Below, piece by piece: positions 41,394 to 50,576 of a DNA stretch of 64,000 nt. Source of the stretch: Bacillus massilinigeriensis (GTDB lineage: Bacteria > Bacillota > Bacilli > Bacillales > Cytobacillaceae); the NCBI RefSeq assembly GCF_900111815.1, contig NZ_LT630004.1, positions 1,509,117-1,573,116 on the forward strand. The letters run 5' to 3'. Numbering within the stretch: position 1 is the first letter of the stretch; every line of letters begins with the position of its first letter. A program made the position numbers and the translations under genes. The notes under the pieces were generated by a model. The model saw only the letters and a list, made by a program, of their open reading frames with translations, ran no database searches and was not told where the DNA came from.

Positions 41394-44039
41394 TTACTTC
41401 ATACTATGTCTGATTGTTGCTTGAGCTGCTGCAAGTCTTGCTAGCGGCACCCGGTATGGTGAACAGCTCACATAATTAAGACCCGTTTCATAGCAGAACT
41501 CAATCGATGTCTTTTCTCCACCATGCTCACCACATATACCAGTTTTTAAGCCCGGTTTCGTGCTCCTTCCAAGTTTGACGCCTATCTCTACAAGCTTGCC
41601 GACTCCTTCCCGATCCAGAGCTGCGAAAGGGTTTTCAGGAAGCACTTTATTTTCAATGTATGATTGAAGAAACTTGCCTTCTGCATCGTCACGGCTGTAG
41701 CCGAAGGTTGTTTGTGTCAAATCATTCGTTCCAAAGGAGAAGAAATCCGCTTCCTCGGCAATTTGGTCGGAAGTTAAGGCTGCCCTAGGAACTTCGATCA
41801 TCGTTCCAACCGTAAACTCAATTTTTATGCCTTTTTCTTTCTGAACATCTTCTGCCGCTTTTACAACAACTTCCCTCATTTGTTTTAGCTCATTGACATG
41901 TCCTACTAGCGGAATCATCACTTCTGGGGATGTTTCGATTCCTTTTTCTGTAAGTGCTGCTACTGCGTAAAAAATCGCTTTTGCTTGCATCTCATAAATC
42001 TCAGGGTGGATCATTCCAAGACGGCATCCACGATGGCCTAGCATCGGATTGAATTCATCAAGCTGACGGACTTTCTTTAACAGCATTTCTTTTTCTGCTA
42101 GTTTGGAAGATTGCGGGTCAGTCAGTTTTAATGTTGTTGTTTCCACAATTAATTCTTCCTTATCTGGCAGGAACTCATGCAGCGGAGGATCCAGCAAGCG
42201 AATAGTTACCGGGAGACCTTGCATTGCTTCTAGAATGCCTTCAAAATCTCTTTGCTGCATTGGAAGAAGTTTGTCAAGTGCTGATTTTCTCTCTTCATAT
42301 GAATCTGCAAGTATCATTTCCTGAACTATTGGAATTCGTTTGCTATCCATAAACATATGTTCCGTTCTGCATAGGCCGATTCCTTCTGCACCGAATTCCC
42401 TTGCCTTTCCAGTGTCTTCGGGATTGTCTGCATTAGCACGAACACCCAAGTCTCTAATCTCATCTGCCCACGACAGCAATAATTGGAACTCCCGGGATAA
42501 TTCCGGCTCAATCATCGGTATTTCCCCAAGCATAATTTCGCCTGTTCCACCGTCAATTGTAATAATATCTCCTTCTTTTACAACAGTATCTCCTATAATA
42601 AATTCCTTTGCATGCAAATCGATTTTCATTGCTTCGCAGCCACAGATACAAGCCTTCCCCATACCCCGGGCAACAACAGCAGCGTGGCTTGTCATTCCTC
42701 CGCGGCTTGTTACGACTGCCTGAGCCGCAACGATTCCATGGATATCATCCGGAGTTGTTTCCTGGCGCACCAGAATAACTCTCTTCCCATCCTTTGAAAG
42801 GAGCTCTGCTTCATCCGCATCGAAAACAACAGCACCAGTCGCTGCTCCAGGTGAAGCAGGAAGCCCTTTGGCCAGCTGATTCCTTTCGTGCTTATCATCA
42901 ATCCTTCTGTGAAGGAGCTGATTCAATGCATCTGGGTCCACGCGTAAAACTGCTTCATTTTTATTTAGAATTTCTTCTTTAACCATTTCCACAGCAATCC
43001 TTATTGCTGCCTGGGCTGTTCTTTTTCCGCTTCTCGTCTGAAGAATAAACAGCTTGCCCCGTTCTACAGTAAATTCGATATCTTGCATGTCGCGATAATG
43101 CTGTTCTAAGCGACGGCAAGTGTTTGAGAATTGCTCGAAAACTTCTGGCATTTCTTCTTTTAGCGTATTGATTGGTTGTGGCGTACGAATACCAGCAACA
43201 ACATCTTCGCCTTGAGCATTGATCAGGTACTCACCATATAATGTATGTTCTCCTGTCGAAGGGTTTCGTGTAAAAGCAACTCCAGTACCAGAGTCTCCTC
43301 CCATATTCCCGAATACCATACTTTGGATGTTCACTGCTGTTCCGAGGTGGGACGGAATCTTATTTAAACGGCGATAAACAATGGCACGCTGATTATTCCA
43401 TGAATCAAAAACAGCATTAATAGAAAGGAACATTTGTTCAATAGGATTTTGCGGGAAATCTTTCTTCGTATGTTTCTTGACAATCTTTTTATATCCTTTG
43501 ATCACTTCCATCCAATCTTCAGCAGTCAATTCTGGATCAGTCGCATATCCTTTTTCTTCCCTAATCTCTTCTAATAACTTTTCAAAATAGTACGTATCAA
43601 CATCGAGAACAACATCAGAAAACATTTGGATAAAACGACGGTAGGAATCATAGGCAAATCGCGGATTACTTGTTAGTTTCGCCATTCCTTCGACTGTCTC
43701 ATCATTCATGCCTAGGTTTAGAATCGTATCCATCATTCCAGGCATAGAAAATACTGCACCCGAACGTACTGATACGAGGAGAGGATTTTCTGGGTTTCCG
43801 AGCTTTTTTCCTGATTCTTCTTCAAGTATTGCTAAAGCGTCTAAAACTTGATCTTTTACTTCTACTGGTATTTTTTTATCCGCATCATAGTAGGCATTGC
43901 AAGCTTGGGTTGAAATGGTAAATCCAAAAGGAACAGGAAGGCTAATCTTTGTCATTTCCGCAAGATTTGCACCTTTACCGCCAAGGATTTCCTTCATTTC
44001 ACTGTTGCCTTCGTTAAACATATATACAAACTTAGTCAT
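41394..44039 (-). CDS. ppdK: pyruvate, phosphate dikinase
   Basis: An 881-aa enzyme that interconverts pyruvate, ATP and Pi with PEP, AMP and PPi. The nucleotide-grasp domain (KGANLAEM at the start, GDSGTGVAFTRNPSTGE), the phosphohistidine domain (RGGMTSHAAVVARGMGKACICG, with the catalytic His and the regulatory Thr two residues before it) and the PEP/pyruvate TIM barrel (catalytic Cys in GICGEHGG) are all in order. The ATG overlaps the ppsR stop. Next to ppsR and ccpN this suggests use in gluconeogenic growth. Confidence 0.97.
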   Translation of the reverse strand: MTKFVYMFNEGNSEMKEILGGKGANLAEMTKISLPVPFGFTISTQACNAYYDADKKIPVEVKDQVLDALAILEEESGKKLGNPENPLLVSVRSGAVFSMPGMMDTILNLGMNDETVEGMAKLTSNPRFAYDSYRRFIQMFSDVVLDVDTYYFEKLLEEIREEKGYATDPELTAEDWMEVIKGYKKIVKKHTKKDFPQNPIEQMFLSINAVFDSWNNQRAIVYRRLNKIPSHLGTAVNIQSMVFGNMGGDSGTGVAFTRNPSTGEHTLYGEYLINAQGEDVVAGIRTPQPINTLKEEMPEVFEQFSNTCRRLEQHYRDMQDIEFTVERGKLFILQTRSGKRTAQAAIRIAVEMVKEEILNKNEAVLRVDPDALNQLLHRRIDDKHERNQLAKGLPASPGAATGAVVFDADEAELLSKDGKRVILVRQETTPDDIHGIVAAQAVVTSRGGMTSHAAVVARGMGKACICGCEAMKIDLHAKEFIIGDTVVKEGDIITIDGGTGEIMLGEIPMIEPELSREFQLLLSWADEIRDLGVRANADNPEDTGKAREFGAEGIGLCRTEHMFMDSKRIPIVQEMILADSYEERKSALDKLLPMQQRDFEGILEAMQGLPVTIRLLDPPLHEFLPDKEELIVETTTLKLTDPQSSKLAEKEMLLKKVRQLDEFNPMLGHRGCRLGMIHPEIYEMQAKAIFYAVAALTEKGIETSPEVMIPLVGHVNELKQMREVVVKAAEDVQKEKGIKIEFTVGTMIEVPRAALTSDQIAEEADFFSFGTNDLTQTTFGYSRDDAEGKFLQSYIENKVLPENPFAALDREGVGKLVEIGVKLGRSTKPGLKTGICGEHGGEKTSIEFCYETGLNYVSCSPYRVPLARLAAAQATIRHSMK

Positions 44040-44863
44040 TAATAGGAGCCCCTTTCACTTTTCAAAATATCGAGAATTTGACTTGCTGTCTCTTCTACTG
44101 CCTTGTTGGAGACATTAATGATTGGGCAGCCCACCCGCTTCATAATCTTTTCAGCGTAATCGAGTTCTTCTAGTATCCGCTCATAACTTGCGTAATTTGC
44201 CTGAGATGTGAGACCAAGCGCTTTTAATCGTTCTTTTCTGATTTCGTTCAGCTTATCAGGTGAAATGATCAGTCCGACAATCTTTCCTTTTGGTACTTTA
44301 AAAAGCTCGTCCGGTGGCTTCACCTCTGGTACCAAGGGTACGTTAGCAACTTTGAAACGCTTATGGGCCAAGTACATGGATAGCGGGGTTTTTGAAGTTC
44401 TGGAAACGCCCGCCAGCACAATGTCAGCTCGGGTAATTCCTCTTGGATCTCTCCCGTCATCGTACTTTACTGCGAACTCAATCGCTTCTATTTTTCGAAA
44501 GTACTCATCATCCAGCTTTCGCATCATTCCAGGCTGGTGATTCGGATCTTTATCAAATTTCCTCGTAAATGCATGGAGAAGCGGGTGTAAGAGATCAACT
44601 GCCATAATTCCTTCTTCGTCTGCTCTTCTATCAAGATAATTTTTGAGATCCTGAATAACAATTGTATAGGCGATAATAGACTTCGTTTGCTTTGCAAGTA
44701 TAATCACATCTTCAATATCTTCGTGATCCTCAACATAGGAACTCCTTCGTATTTCAACCTGTCCCCCATTAAATTGGGTTGCAACCGCCTTGACAACAAA
44801 CTCGGCAGTTTCGCCGACCGAGTCTGAAATGACGTACACTACTTCCTTACCGTTCAAAGCCAT
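44039..44863 (-). CDS. ppsR: PPDK regulatory kinase/pyrophosphorylase (DUF299)
   Basis: A 274-aa bifunctional regulator (PDRP/YqfL): it inactivates PPDK by ADP-dependent phosphorylation of a Thr near the catalytic His and reactivates it by Pi-dependent removal. The P-loop GVSRTSKTPLS (near residue 150) and the N-terminal VVYVISDSVGETAEFV are present. The ATG at 44863 has GGAGG 8 nt upstream; the in-frame GTG at 44869 is too close. It sits between ccpN and ppdK. In B. subtilis, which lacks ppdK, the same protein (YqfL) follows ccpN; here its target is adjacent, which settles the assignment. Confidence 0.95.
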   Translation of the reverse strand: MALNGKEVVYVISDSVGETAEFVVKAVATQFNGGQVEIRRSSYVEDHEDIEDVIILAKQTKSIIAYTIVIQDLKNYLDRRADEEGIMAVDLLHPLLHAFTRKFDKDPNHQPGMMRKLDDEYFRKIEAIEFAVKYDDGRDPRGITRADIVLAGVSRTSKTPLSMYLAHKRFKVANVPLVPEVKPPDELFKVPKGKIVGLIISPDKLNEIRKERLKALGLTSQANYASYERILEELDYAEKIMKRVGCPIINVSNKAVEETASQILDILKSERGSY

Positions 44864-44880
44864 AATCACTTCCTCCAGAG

Positions 44881-45513
44881 TTATATTTCCAGCAGCTCTA
44901 CGTAAGCTCTTGTTATTGTGGTTTTTGTGATGCGGCCAATTACTTCAAGCATTCCAGGAATCTCAGCACTTTCCTTCACAACAGGCAGTGAATCAATGTG
45001 GTTTTGCATCAGTTTCCTTGCTGCATCAAGAAGTGTTTCATCAGGCTTTACAGTCACAATATTAGGCATTCTTGTCATGATGACGCTTACAGGCAACTCA
45101 TCCAGGTCCGAATTTCCTATTGCTGCTCGGAGGAGATCTTTTCGAGAAATGACTCCTGCCAAGAAACCATTCTCATCCACGGCATAAAGGGTTCCTACAT
45201 CTTCCAAAAAAATTTGGACGATTGCATCATATACAGACGTTGACTTAAGTACCACGATAGGATGCGCTTTATAATCACTAACCACTTGACTAGCGATATC
45301 TGCTGCATGCTTCTTCAGTTCGGTTTTCGGGTTGAAATAATACCCTACCCTAGGCTTAGCTTCAAGGTTCCCAGCCATTGTTAAAATGGCTAAATCAGGT
45401 CTTAATGTAGCACGAGTAAGAGAGAGTTTATCAGCTATTTGCTTTCCCGTGATTGGCCCATCCTTTTTGACAATATGTAAGATTTCCTCTTGCCGTTTTG
45501 TAAGTTTAATCAT
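44881..45513 (-). CDS. ccpN: transcriptional repressor CcpN (HTH plus CBS pair)
   Basis: A 210-aa repressor with an N-terminal winged HTH (LTKRQEEILHIVKKDGPITGKQIADKLSLTRATLRPDLAIL) and two CBS domains (about residues 80-205). In B. subtilis CcpN represses gapB and pckA during glycolysis and responds to ATP/ADP. The ATG at 45513 has GGAGAGG 8 nt upstream. It is the first gene of ccpN-ppsR-ppdK; a candidate CcpN site lies 27 bp upstream, which would allow autoregulation. Confidence 0.95.
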   Translation of the reverse strand: MIKLTKRQEEILHIVKKDGPITGKQIADKLSLTRATLRPDLAILTMAGNLEAKPRVGYYFNPKTELKKHAADIASQVVSDYKAHPIVVLKSTSVYDAIVQIFLEDVGTLYAVDENGFLAGVISRKDLLRAAIGNSDLDELPVSVIMTRMPNIVTVKPDETLLDAARKLMQNHIDSLPVVKESAEIPGMLEVIGRITKTTITRAYVELLEI

Positions 45514-45539
45514 AATCACCGCCTCTCCAATCCAAGATA

Positions 45540-45550
45540 TATGCTATACA
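45540..45550 (+). promoter_or_regulatory. candidate CcpN operator
   Basis: TATGCTATACA agrees with the CcpN consensus TRTGHYATAYW as I remember it. It lies just upstream of ccpN in a stretch (45537-45605) full of related TATG/ATAT sequences, including TGTGTTATGCT about 33 bp away. Confidence 0.45.
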
Positions 45551-45687
45551 TTATCGAAAGCATATGTATATGTGTTATGCTCTTTCGTATATAGTATATA
45601 ACATTTAATGATCATTCGGAATATATTTTATGACAAATTTTAAAAAGATATATGATGACCAGATGAGAATGAATCCTCTTCAGACAC

Positions 45688-45713
45688 AAAAAAACCGTCA
45701 ATTCAAGTGACGG
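45688..45713 (-). terminator. terminator of exoA
   Basis: CCGTCA / TGACGG stem followed by a T7 run on the minus strand, 10 bp after exoA. Confidence 0.85.
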
Positions 45714-45722
45714 CCTAAATGA

Positions 45723-46478
45723 TCATAATTTTAACTCCAAAACAATTGGGCAATGATCGCTTCCCATTATCCTGGGATCTATTGCTGCTTTCTCAATTTT
45801 TGGCGCAAACCTTTCGGACACGATAAAATAATCAATTCGCCAACCAATATTTCTTTCTCTAACTTTGTTCATATAAGACCACCAGGTGTAGGCCCCTTCC
45901 TGTGTCGGATGGAGATGACGAAACGAATCTACAAAACCACTGTTGAGCAGGTCTGTCATTTTGGAGCGCTCTTCGTCTGTAAAACCTGAGTTACCCCTGT
46001 TGCTCTTTGCATTCTTTAAGTCGATTTCCTTATGTGCTACATTTAAATCGCCGCATAGTATAACCGGTTTCCTTGTATCTAATTCCTTTAAGTACTCCTT
46101 TAACCTCTCCTCCCAAATAAGCCTGAAAGAGAGCCGTGCCAGATCACGCTGGGAATTAGGTGTATATACGTTAACTAGAAAGAAAGAATCATATTCCAGT
46201 GTAATAGCCCTTCCCTCCGAATCAAACTTCTCTAGTCCTATTCCATATTGAACCAAAAGCGGCTTATGCTTCGTAAAAACAGCTGTTCCTGAGTAGCCTT
46301 TTTTTACGGCATAATGCCAAAAATGTTCATAACCTTCCGTCTGCAAATCAATTTGACCTTCCTGAAGCTTCGTTTCCTGTATACAGAAAAAGTCGGCTTC
46401 TGATTCATTGAAATAATCAAGGAAGCCTTTCTTACAGCATGCTCTTAACCCATTAACGTTCCAAGAAACAAATTTCAT
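45723..46478 (-). CDS. exoA: exodeoxyribonuclease III / AP endonuclease
   Basis: A 251-aa metal-dependent enzyme of base excision repair. Motifs of the ExoIII family are present: SWNVNGLRA, CIQETKLQ, NVYTPNSQR, LCGDLNVAHKEID, TWWSYM and the catalytic GSDHCPIVLEL end. SD GGGGAGGTAG precedes the ATG. It is a single-gene unit bounded by its own terminator and the rib terminator. Confidence 0.96.
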   Translation of the reverse strand: MKFVSWNVNGLRACCKKGFLDYFNESEADFFCIQETKLQEGQIDLQTEGYEHFWHYAVKKGYSGTAVFTKHKPLLVQYGIGLEKFDSEGRAITLEYDSFFLVNVYTPNSQRDLARLSFRLIWEERLKEYLKELDTRKPVILCGDLNVAHKEIDLKNAKSNRGNSGFTDEERSKMTDLLNSGFVDSFRHLHPTQEGAYTWWSYMNKVRERNIGWRIDYFIVSERFAPKIEKAAIDPRIMGSDHCPIVLELKL

Positions 46479-46512
46479 TATGCTACCTCCCCGATGAAAA
46501 ATCAGTCCATTG

Positions 46513-46541
46513 AAAAAAGGAAAGCCGGTGAACCAGCTTCC
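46513..46541 (-). terminator. terminator of the riboflavin operon
   Basis: GGAAGCTGG-TTCA-CCGGCTTTCC with one G-U, followed by a T6 run on the minus strand, 30 bp after ribH. Confidence 0.85.
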
Positions 46542-46568
46542 CCTACTATTATATCAAAGTTCTCTATT

Positions 46569-47039
46569 CTATTTTTCTAAACACCTCAGAAGATTTGCCA
46601 TTTCAATAGCAGTAGCCGCTGCTTCCCAGCCTTTGTTCCCTGCTTTTGTTCCCGCCCTTTCGATTGCCTGCTCAATCGATTCCGTTGTAAGAACTCCAAA
46701 AATAACCGGTACACCGGTTTTCAAAGATGCCTGGGAAATTCCTTTTGCTGCCTCGTTGCAAACATAATCAAAGTGAGGAGTGGCTCCTCGGATCACTGCG
46801 CCTAACGTGATGACTGCAGCGTATTTCCCGCTTTCCGCAAGCTTTTGTGCGACTAGTGGCAACTCGAATGCTCCGGGAACCCATGCAGTATCAATATCTT
46901 CCTCGTTTACCCCATGTCTTCTTAAAGCATCGAGTGCTCCGCCTAGTAGCTTGCTTGTAATAAACTCATTAAATCGCCCCACAATAATTGCTACCTTTAA
47001 TCCTGTTCCAACCAATTGGCCTTCATATGTTTTTCCCAT
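46569..47039 (-). CDS. ribH: 6,7-dimethyl-8-ribityllumazine synthase
   Basis: A 156-aa lumazine synthase. It condenses 3,4-dihydroxy-2-butanone 4-phosphate with the ribitylamino-uracil. Motifs: [48 protein letters not shown] and the C-terminal [19 protein letters not shown]. Forms 60-mer capsids in Bacillus. Last gene of the rib operon. Confidence 0.97.
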   Translation of the reverse strand: MGKTYEGQLVGTGLKVAIIVGRFNEFITSKLLGGALDALRRHGVNEEDIDTAWVPGAFELPLVAQKLAESGKYAAVITLGAVIRGATPHFDYVCNEAAKGISQASLKTGVPVIFGVLTTESIEQAIERAGTKAGNKGWEAAATAIEMANLLRCLEK

Positions 47040-47064
47040 TTCTATCTCTCCTTTTTTTCTCGTT

Positions 47065-48258
47065 TTATAGTGTTAACAAATGTCCTAGCTTCGCTTTTTT
47101 CGTTTTTAAATAGTGTTCATTGCTCGTATTATGCTCCATTATAATAGGGACACGCTCTGTCACTTCAAGCCCGTAGCCGCCAAGACCACTGATTTTCCTA
47201 GGGTTATTCGTCAAAAGCCTCATTTTTTCGATACCCAGATCCTTAAGGATTTGCGCACCGATTCCGTAATCACGTAAATCTGCCGCGAACCCCAATTTTT
47301 CATTTGCTTCAACGGTATCGTAACCCTCCTCTTGCAGCTTATATGCACGCATTTTATTAAGGAGACCGATGCCCCGCCCTTCTTGTCTCATGTACAGTAA
47401 TACCCCGCTTGCGGACTCGTCAATTTGACGAAGAGCAGCATGGAGCTGAGGTCCACAGTCACATCTGCATGAACCAAATACATCCCCTGTCAAACATTCA
47501 GAATGCACCCTGACGAGAATATCAGCACCCTTTTCTAGGTTACCTTTGACCAATGCAACATGTTCCTTGCCATCGATGATATTTGAATATCCAATCGCTT
47601 TAAAGTGTCCATATTCTGTCGGAAGGTTTATTTCGACTTCCCTTTTTATAAATTTTTCCTTTCTATGCCTATAGGCAATCAAGTCTTTAATCGTAATGAT
47701 CTTGAGATTAAACTCTTCTGCTATTTTCATTAATTCAGGTACTCTTGCCATCGAACCATCTTTCTTCATAATCTCGCAAATTACCCCAGCAGGAGCAGCT
47801 CCCGCAATTTTTGCGAGATCGATAGCTGCCTCTGTGTGTCCTGCTCTTCTTAAGACACCGCCTTTCTTTCCAATAAGGGGGAAAATATGTCCAGGGCGCT
47901 TAAAGTGAGCAGGCTTGGAATGTGGGGAAATCAATTCCTTCACCGTCCTGCTTCGCTCTTCCGCTGATATACCAGTACTCGAGCTGGCATGATCCACGCT
48001 TACAGTAAAAGCCGTACCATGAGGGTCCGTATTTCGGACAGTCATGTAATCGAGTTCAAGCCTTTCCGCAATTTCCTCTTCAATTGGGACGCACACCAAT
48101 CCTCTTCCGTTCGTAACCATGAAATTAATTGTTTCGGGAGTAGTACTATCTGCTAATGCAACGAAGTCTCCTTCATTTTCTCTGTTCTCATCATCACAGA
48201 CGATAATGATCTTTCCTGCTTTCAAATCATTGACTGCATCTTCAATTGAATGAAACAT
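47065..48258 (-). CDS. ribBA: bifunctional DHBP synthase / GTP cyclohydrolase II
   Basis: A 397-aa fusion of RibB (about 1-200; [30 protein letters not shown]) and RibA (about 205-397; zinc site [36 protein letters not shown]). It makes both precursors of riboflavin. The ATG at 48258 has AAAGGGGGC about 6 nt upstream. Typical length for Bacillus RibA (RibBA). Confidence 0.97.
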   Translation of the reverse strand: MFHSIEDAVNDLKAGKIIIVCDDENRENEGDFVALADSTTPETINFMVTNGRGLVCVPIEEEIAERLELDYMTVRNTDPHGTAFTVSVDHASSSTGISAEERSRTVKELISPHSKPAHFKRPGHIFPLIGKKGGVLRRAGHTEAAIDLAKIAGAAPAGVICEIMKKDGSMARVPELMKIAEEFNLKIITIKDLIAYRHRKEKFIKREVEINLPTEYGHFKAIGYSNIIDGKEHVALVKGNLEKGADILVRVHSECLTGDVFGSCRCDCGPQLHAALRQIDESASGVLLYMRQEGRGIGLLNKMRAYKLQEEGYDTVEANEKLGFAADLRDYGIGAQILKDLGIEKMRLLTNNPRKISGLGGYGLEVTERVPIIMEHNTSNEHYLKTKKAKLGHLLTL

Positions 48259-48271
48259 AAGATTGCCCCCT

Positions 48272-48919
48272 TTAATAAAAACCATTTTCCGTTAGAAATG
48301 ATTCGTTTATTGCAGATGCTTTTACAGGATTACTAGCTTGGAGATACCGACGTATGTACTTTCCGATCATATCTGTTTCGATATTCACCATATCCCCACG
48401 TGTTCTCTTTCCTAAAACAGTTTCTTGTAACGTATGCGGAATAATCGATACGAAAAAACTTCCTTTCTGAATCCGAAAAATAGTCAAACTAATTCCGTCA
48501 ACAGCGATTGAACCTTTTTCAATCATCCCATTCACCAAATCTGAGGATACTTTAATTTCAAAAAGGATGGCATTTCCACTCTTTTCACTGCGGATAATAG
48601 TTCCAGTTCCGTCAACGTGTCCTGAAACAAAGTGACCTCCAAATCGTTCACTGGAAGCAATTGCCCTTTCCAAATTCACAGGAGTGCCATTTTGAAAACT
48701 GCCAATATTTGTTGCTTTGAGTGTCTCAGGCATCACATCAGCGCAAAAGGAATTAGAAGTCATCTCTGTGACTGTTAGACATACACCGTTTACAGCAATG
48801 CTATCTCCGTGTTTGGTTCCTTCCATTATCTTGTGAGCCTGAATCCATAACTTAAACGCGTTGTTACCCTTTTTGATCGATTTCACTTTTCCAACTTCCT
48901 CAATAATTCCCGTAAACAA
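48272..48919 (-). CDS. ribE: riboflavin synthase alpha subunit
   Basis: A 215-aa enzyme that dismutates two lumazines to riboflavin. It has the N-terminal [11 protein letters not shown] and two lumazine-binding repeats (GVCLTVTEM...[10 protein letters not shown] and [10 protein letters not shown]...). The start is a TTG at 48919 after GGGGGTG; the frame upstream is not supported. Second gene of the rib operon. Confidence 0.95.
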   Translation of the reverse strand: MFTGIIEEVGKVKSIKKGNNAFKLWIQAHKIMEGTKHGDSIAVNGVCLTVTEMTSNSFCADVMPETLKATNIGSFQNGTPVNLERAIASSERFGGHFVSGHVDGTGTIIRSEKSGNAILFEIKVSSDLVNGMIEKGSIAVDGISLTIFRIQKGSFFVSIIPHTLQETVLGKRTRGDMVNIETDMIGKYIRRYLQASNPVKASAINESFLTENGFY

Positions 48920-48923
48920 AGCT

Positions 48924-50012
48924 TCACCCCCATATCGGTTCTGCTGTAATTTTGATGTCTTTCCCAATGGTCTCTATTTTCTTGAATATCAGGGAAGGGG
49001 CATCTTCAATTGACGAGAAACCCTCGCCTCCAAAAACTGTTCTTGCCTCGCTTCCTCCGAAAAGCTTTGGAGCAAGATATGCAATCACTTCTTGAAAGGC
49101 TTGCGCTTTTAAAAAGCTCCCTTGAATTTCGGCTCCGCCTTCAACTAGAAGTGAAGTAATGCCTCTCAAACCTAATTTTCTTAAAGTTGAGCTGATTTCC
49201 GGTTTAGGCTCTCCTTGTTGGATGACTTCGACACCTATTTCTGTTAACTTTTCTAATTTCTCTTTGTTATAATTTTTTCCCGTAACTACAATTACTTTTG
49301 CAGCTCCATCATGCAGAATTATGGATTCCATCGGGATTCTTAAAGTGGAATCGAGAATGACTCGAATAGGATTTCTGCCGCCTCCCGGTATCCTTGCAGT
49401 TAAAGAGGGATTGTCTTTAATAATGGTCTCCACCCCGACAAGAATGGCATCATGTCTATGTCTTAACCACTGAACATCCGCCCTCGCTTCTTCCCCAGTA
49501 ATCCATTTGCTTTCTTCAGAAACAGTTGCTATTTTTCCGTCCAACGTTGTTGCAGTCTTTAAGGTAACGTAAGGCAACCCTGTCCGGATTGTATGGAAAA
49601 ACACTTTATTTAAATCCAACGCCTCCTGTTCACAAAGTCCAAATTCCACCTTTATTCCAGACTGTTGAAGCTTTTCGACTCCCTTCCCGGATACAAGTGG
49701 ATTCGGATCCATCGACGCAATAAAAACTCTTCTAATTCCCCGTTCAATAATCAGATCTGCGCAAGGAGGCGTTTTTCCATGATGGCTGCATGGTTCAAGA
49801 GTAACAAATAGGTCTGCACCCTTTGCTTCTTCCCCAGCCATCTCTAAAGCATAGACTTCAGCATGAGGCATTCCTGCCTTTAAATGGGCACCTATTCCTA
49901 GGACGGTTCCTTTTTTCACAACGATTGCTCCTACTGCCGGGTTAGGCGCAGTCTGTCCAATTGTGCTATTCGCTGCTTCAAGTGCAACTTTCATATATTT
50001 GGAGTATTCCAC
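48924..50012 (-). CDS. ribD: riboflavin deaminase/reductase
   Basis: A 362-aa bifunctional enzyme. The N-terminal cytidine-deaminase-like domain carries the zinc site HAEVYAL...TLEPCSHHGKTPPCADLI; the C-terminal half (from about residue 145) is the NADPH reductase (TTLDGKIAT, GRNPIRVILDSTLRIP). The start is the GTG at 50012 with GGAGGAG about 7 nt upstream; the reading frame continues through the riboswitch up to 50201, but those codons lie in the riboswitch and terminator. First gene of the rib operon. Confidence 0.95.
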   Translation of the reverse strand: MEYSKYMKVALEAANSTIGQTAPNPAVGAIVVKKGTVLGIGAHLKAGMPHAEVYALEMAGEEAKGADLFVTLEPCSHHGKTPPCADLIIERGIRRVFIASMDPNPLVSGKGVEKLQQSGIKVEFGLCEQEALDLNKVFFHTIRTGLPYVTLKTATTLDGKIATVSEESKWITGEEARADVQWLRHRHDAILVGVETIIKDNPSLTARIPGGGRNPIRVILDSTLRIPMESIILHDGAAKVIVVTGKNYNKEKLEKLTEIGVEVIQQGEPKPEISSTLRKLGLRGITSLLVEGGAEIQGSFLKAQAFQEVIAYLAPKLFGGSEARTVFGGEGFSSIEDAPSLIFKKIETIGKDIKITAEPIWG

Positions 50013-50035
50013 CCAATTTCTCCTCCTTTCTTCAA

Positions 50036-50076
50036 TAAAAAAACCCCGCGGAAGAAAAAACTTCCATCGGGGTTTT
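50036..50076 (-). terminator. FMN-riboswitch terminator
   Basis: AAAACCCCGATGGAAG / CTTCCGCGGGGTTTTTTT, a long stem with internal loop, between the FMN element and ribD; it should form when FMN is bound. Confidence 0.88.
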
Positions 50077-50148
50077 AAAAAAGACAATGTGAAATTAGAG
50101 GATTGACCTAAGGTATTTTTTACCCTGTTCATCCCTAATTCGAAAAAT

Positions 50149-50288
50149 TTCCTTCTCCCATCCAGACTATACTGTCGGCTCTGGAGTTTCACCAGATCCA
50201 CCGTTTAACTAACGTTAACCGGGTCACGGACTTAGAAGCTGCTAGCTTCATCACCGCCGGTTGGGACTTTCACCCGGCCCCGAAGGAA
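50149..50288 (-). ncRNA. FMN riboswitch (RFN element)
   Basis: The minus strand carries the RFN blocks CTTCGGGGCCGGGTGAAAG, CCCAACCGGCGGTGATGAAG, GGTGAAACTCCAGAGCCGAC and AGTATAGTCTGGATGGGAG. The closing helix TTCCTTC/GAAGGAA pairs 50282-50288 with 50149-50155. It precedes a terminator and ribD, so FMN represses the riboflavin operon. Confidence 0.97.
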
Positions 50289-50426
50289 TATATATTGTAT
50301 TAAAATAGCAAGATAATACATCGCTTATATTTACAAACTTATTGTTATATATCTACAAATTTCGGAACTTTAACTACAAGTGAAACTCTTACCTTTATCC
50401 TTAGCGCGCTGTAAAGGATTGTCTGA

Positions 50427-50455
50427 ATTTTATCACGATCCTATAAAAAAAGCAA
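50427..50455 (-). promoter_or_regulatory. candidate sigma-A promoter of the rib operon
   Basis: On the minus strand TTGCTT and TAAAAT are separated by 17 bp, about 140 bp upstream of the FMN riboswitch core. Confidence 0.5.
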
Positions 50456-50524
50456 AAAGGCTTTTAATAATTATCAAAATAATAATCATTTCACCTATTT
50501 TATAAGGTTCTAACTGAACATTAA

Positions 50525-50557
50525 GGGTATCCTCTATTAGGACAGCAAAGGATACCC
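50525..50557. terminator. hairpin after the SUV3-like helicase gene
   Basis: GGGTATCC / GGATACCC perfect 8-bp arms with a 17-nt loop, 20 bp after the helicase stop on the minus strand. The T run is weak, so the terminator call is moderate. Confidence 0.55.
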
Positions 50558-50576
50558 GATTTTCCTCTAAGAATTA

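Noticed and set aside
48967-50201. Longer RibD and RibE reading frames
   Set aside because: The extra RibD codons lie in the FMN riboswitch and terminator, and SD positions support the shorter GTG and TTG starts.
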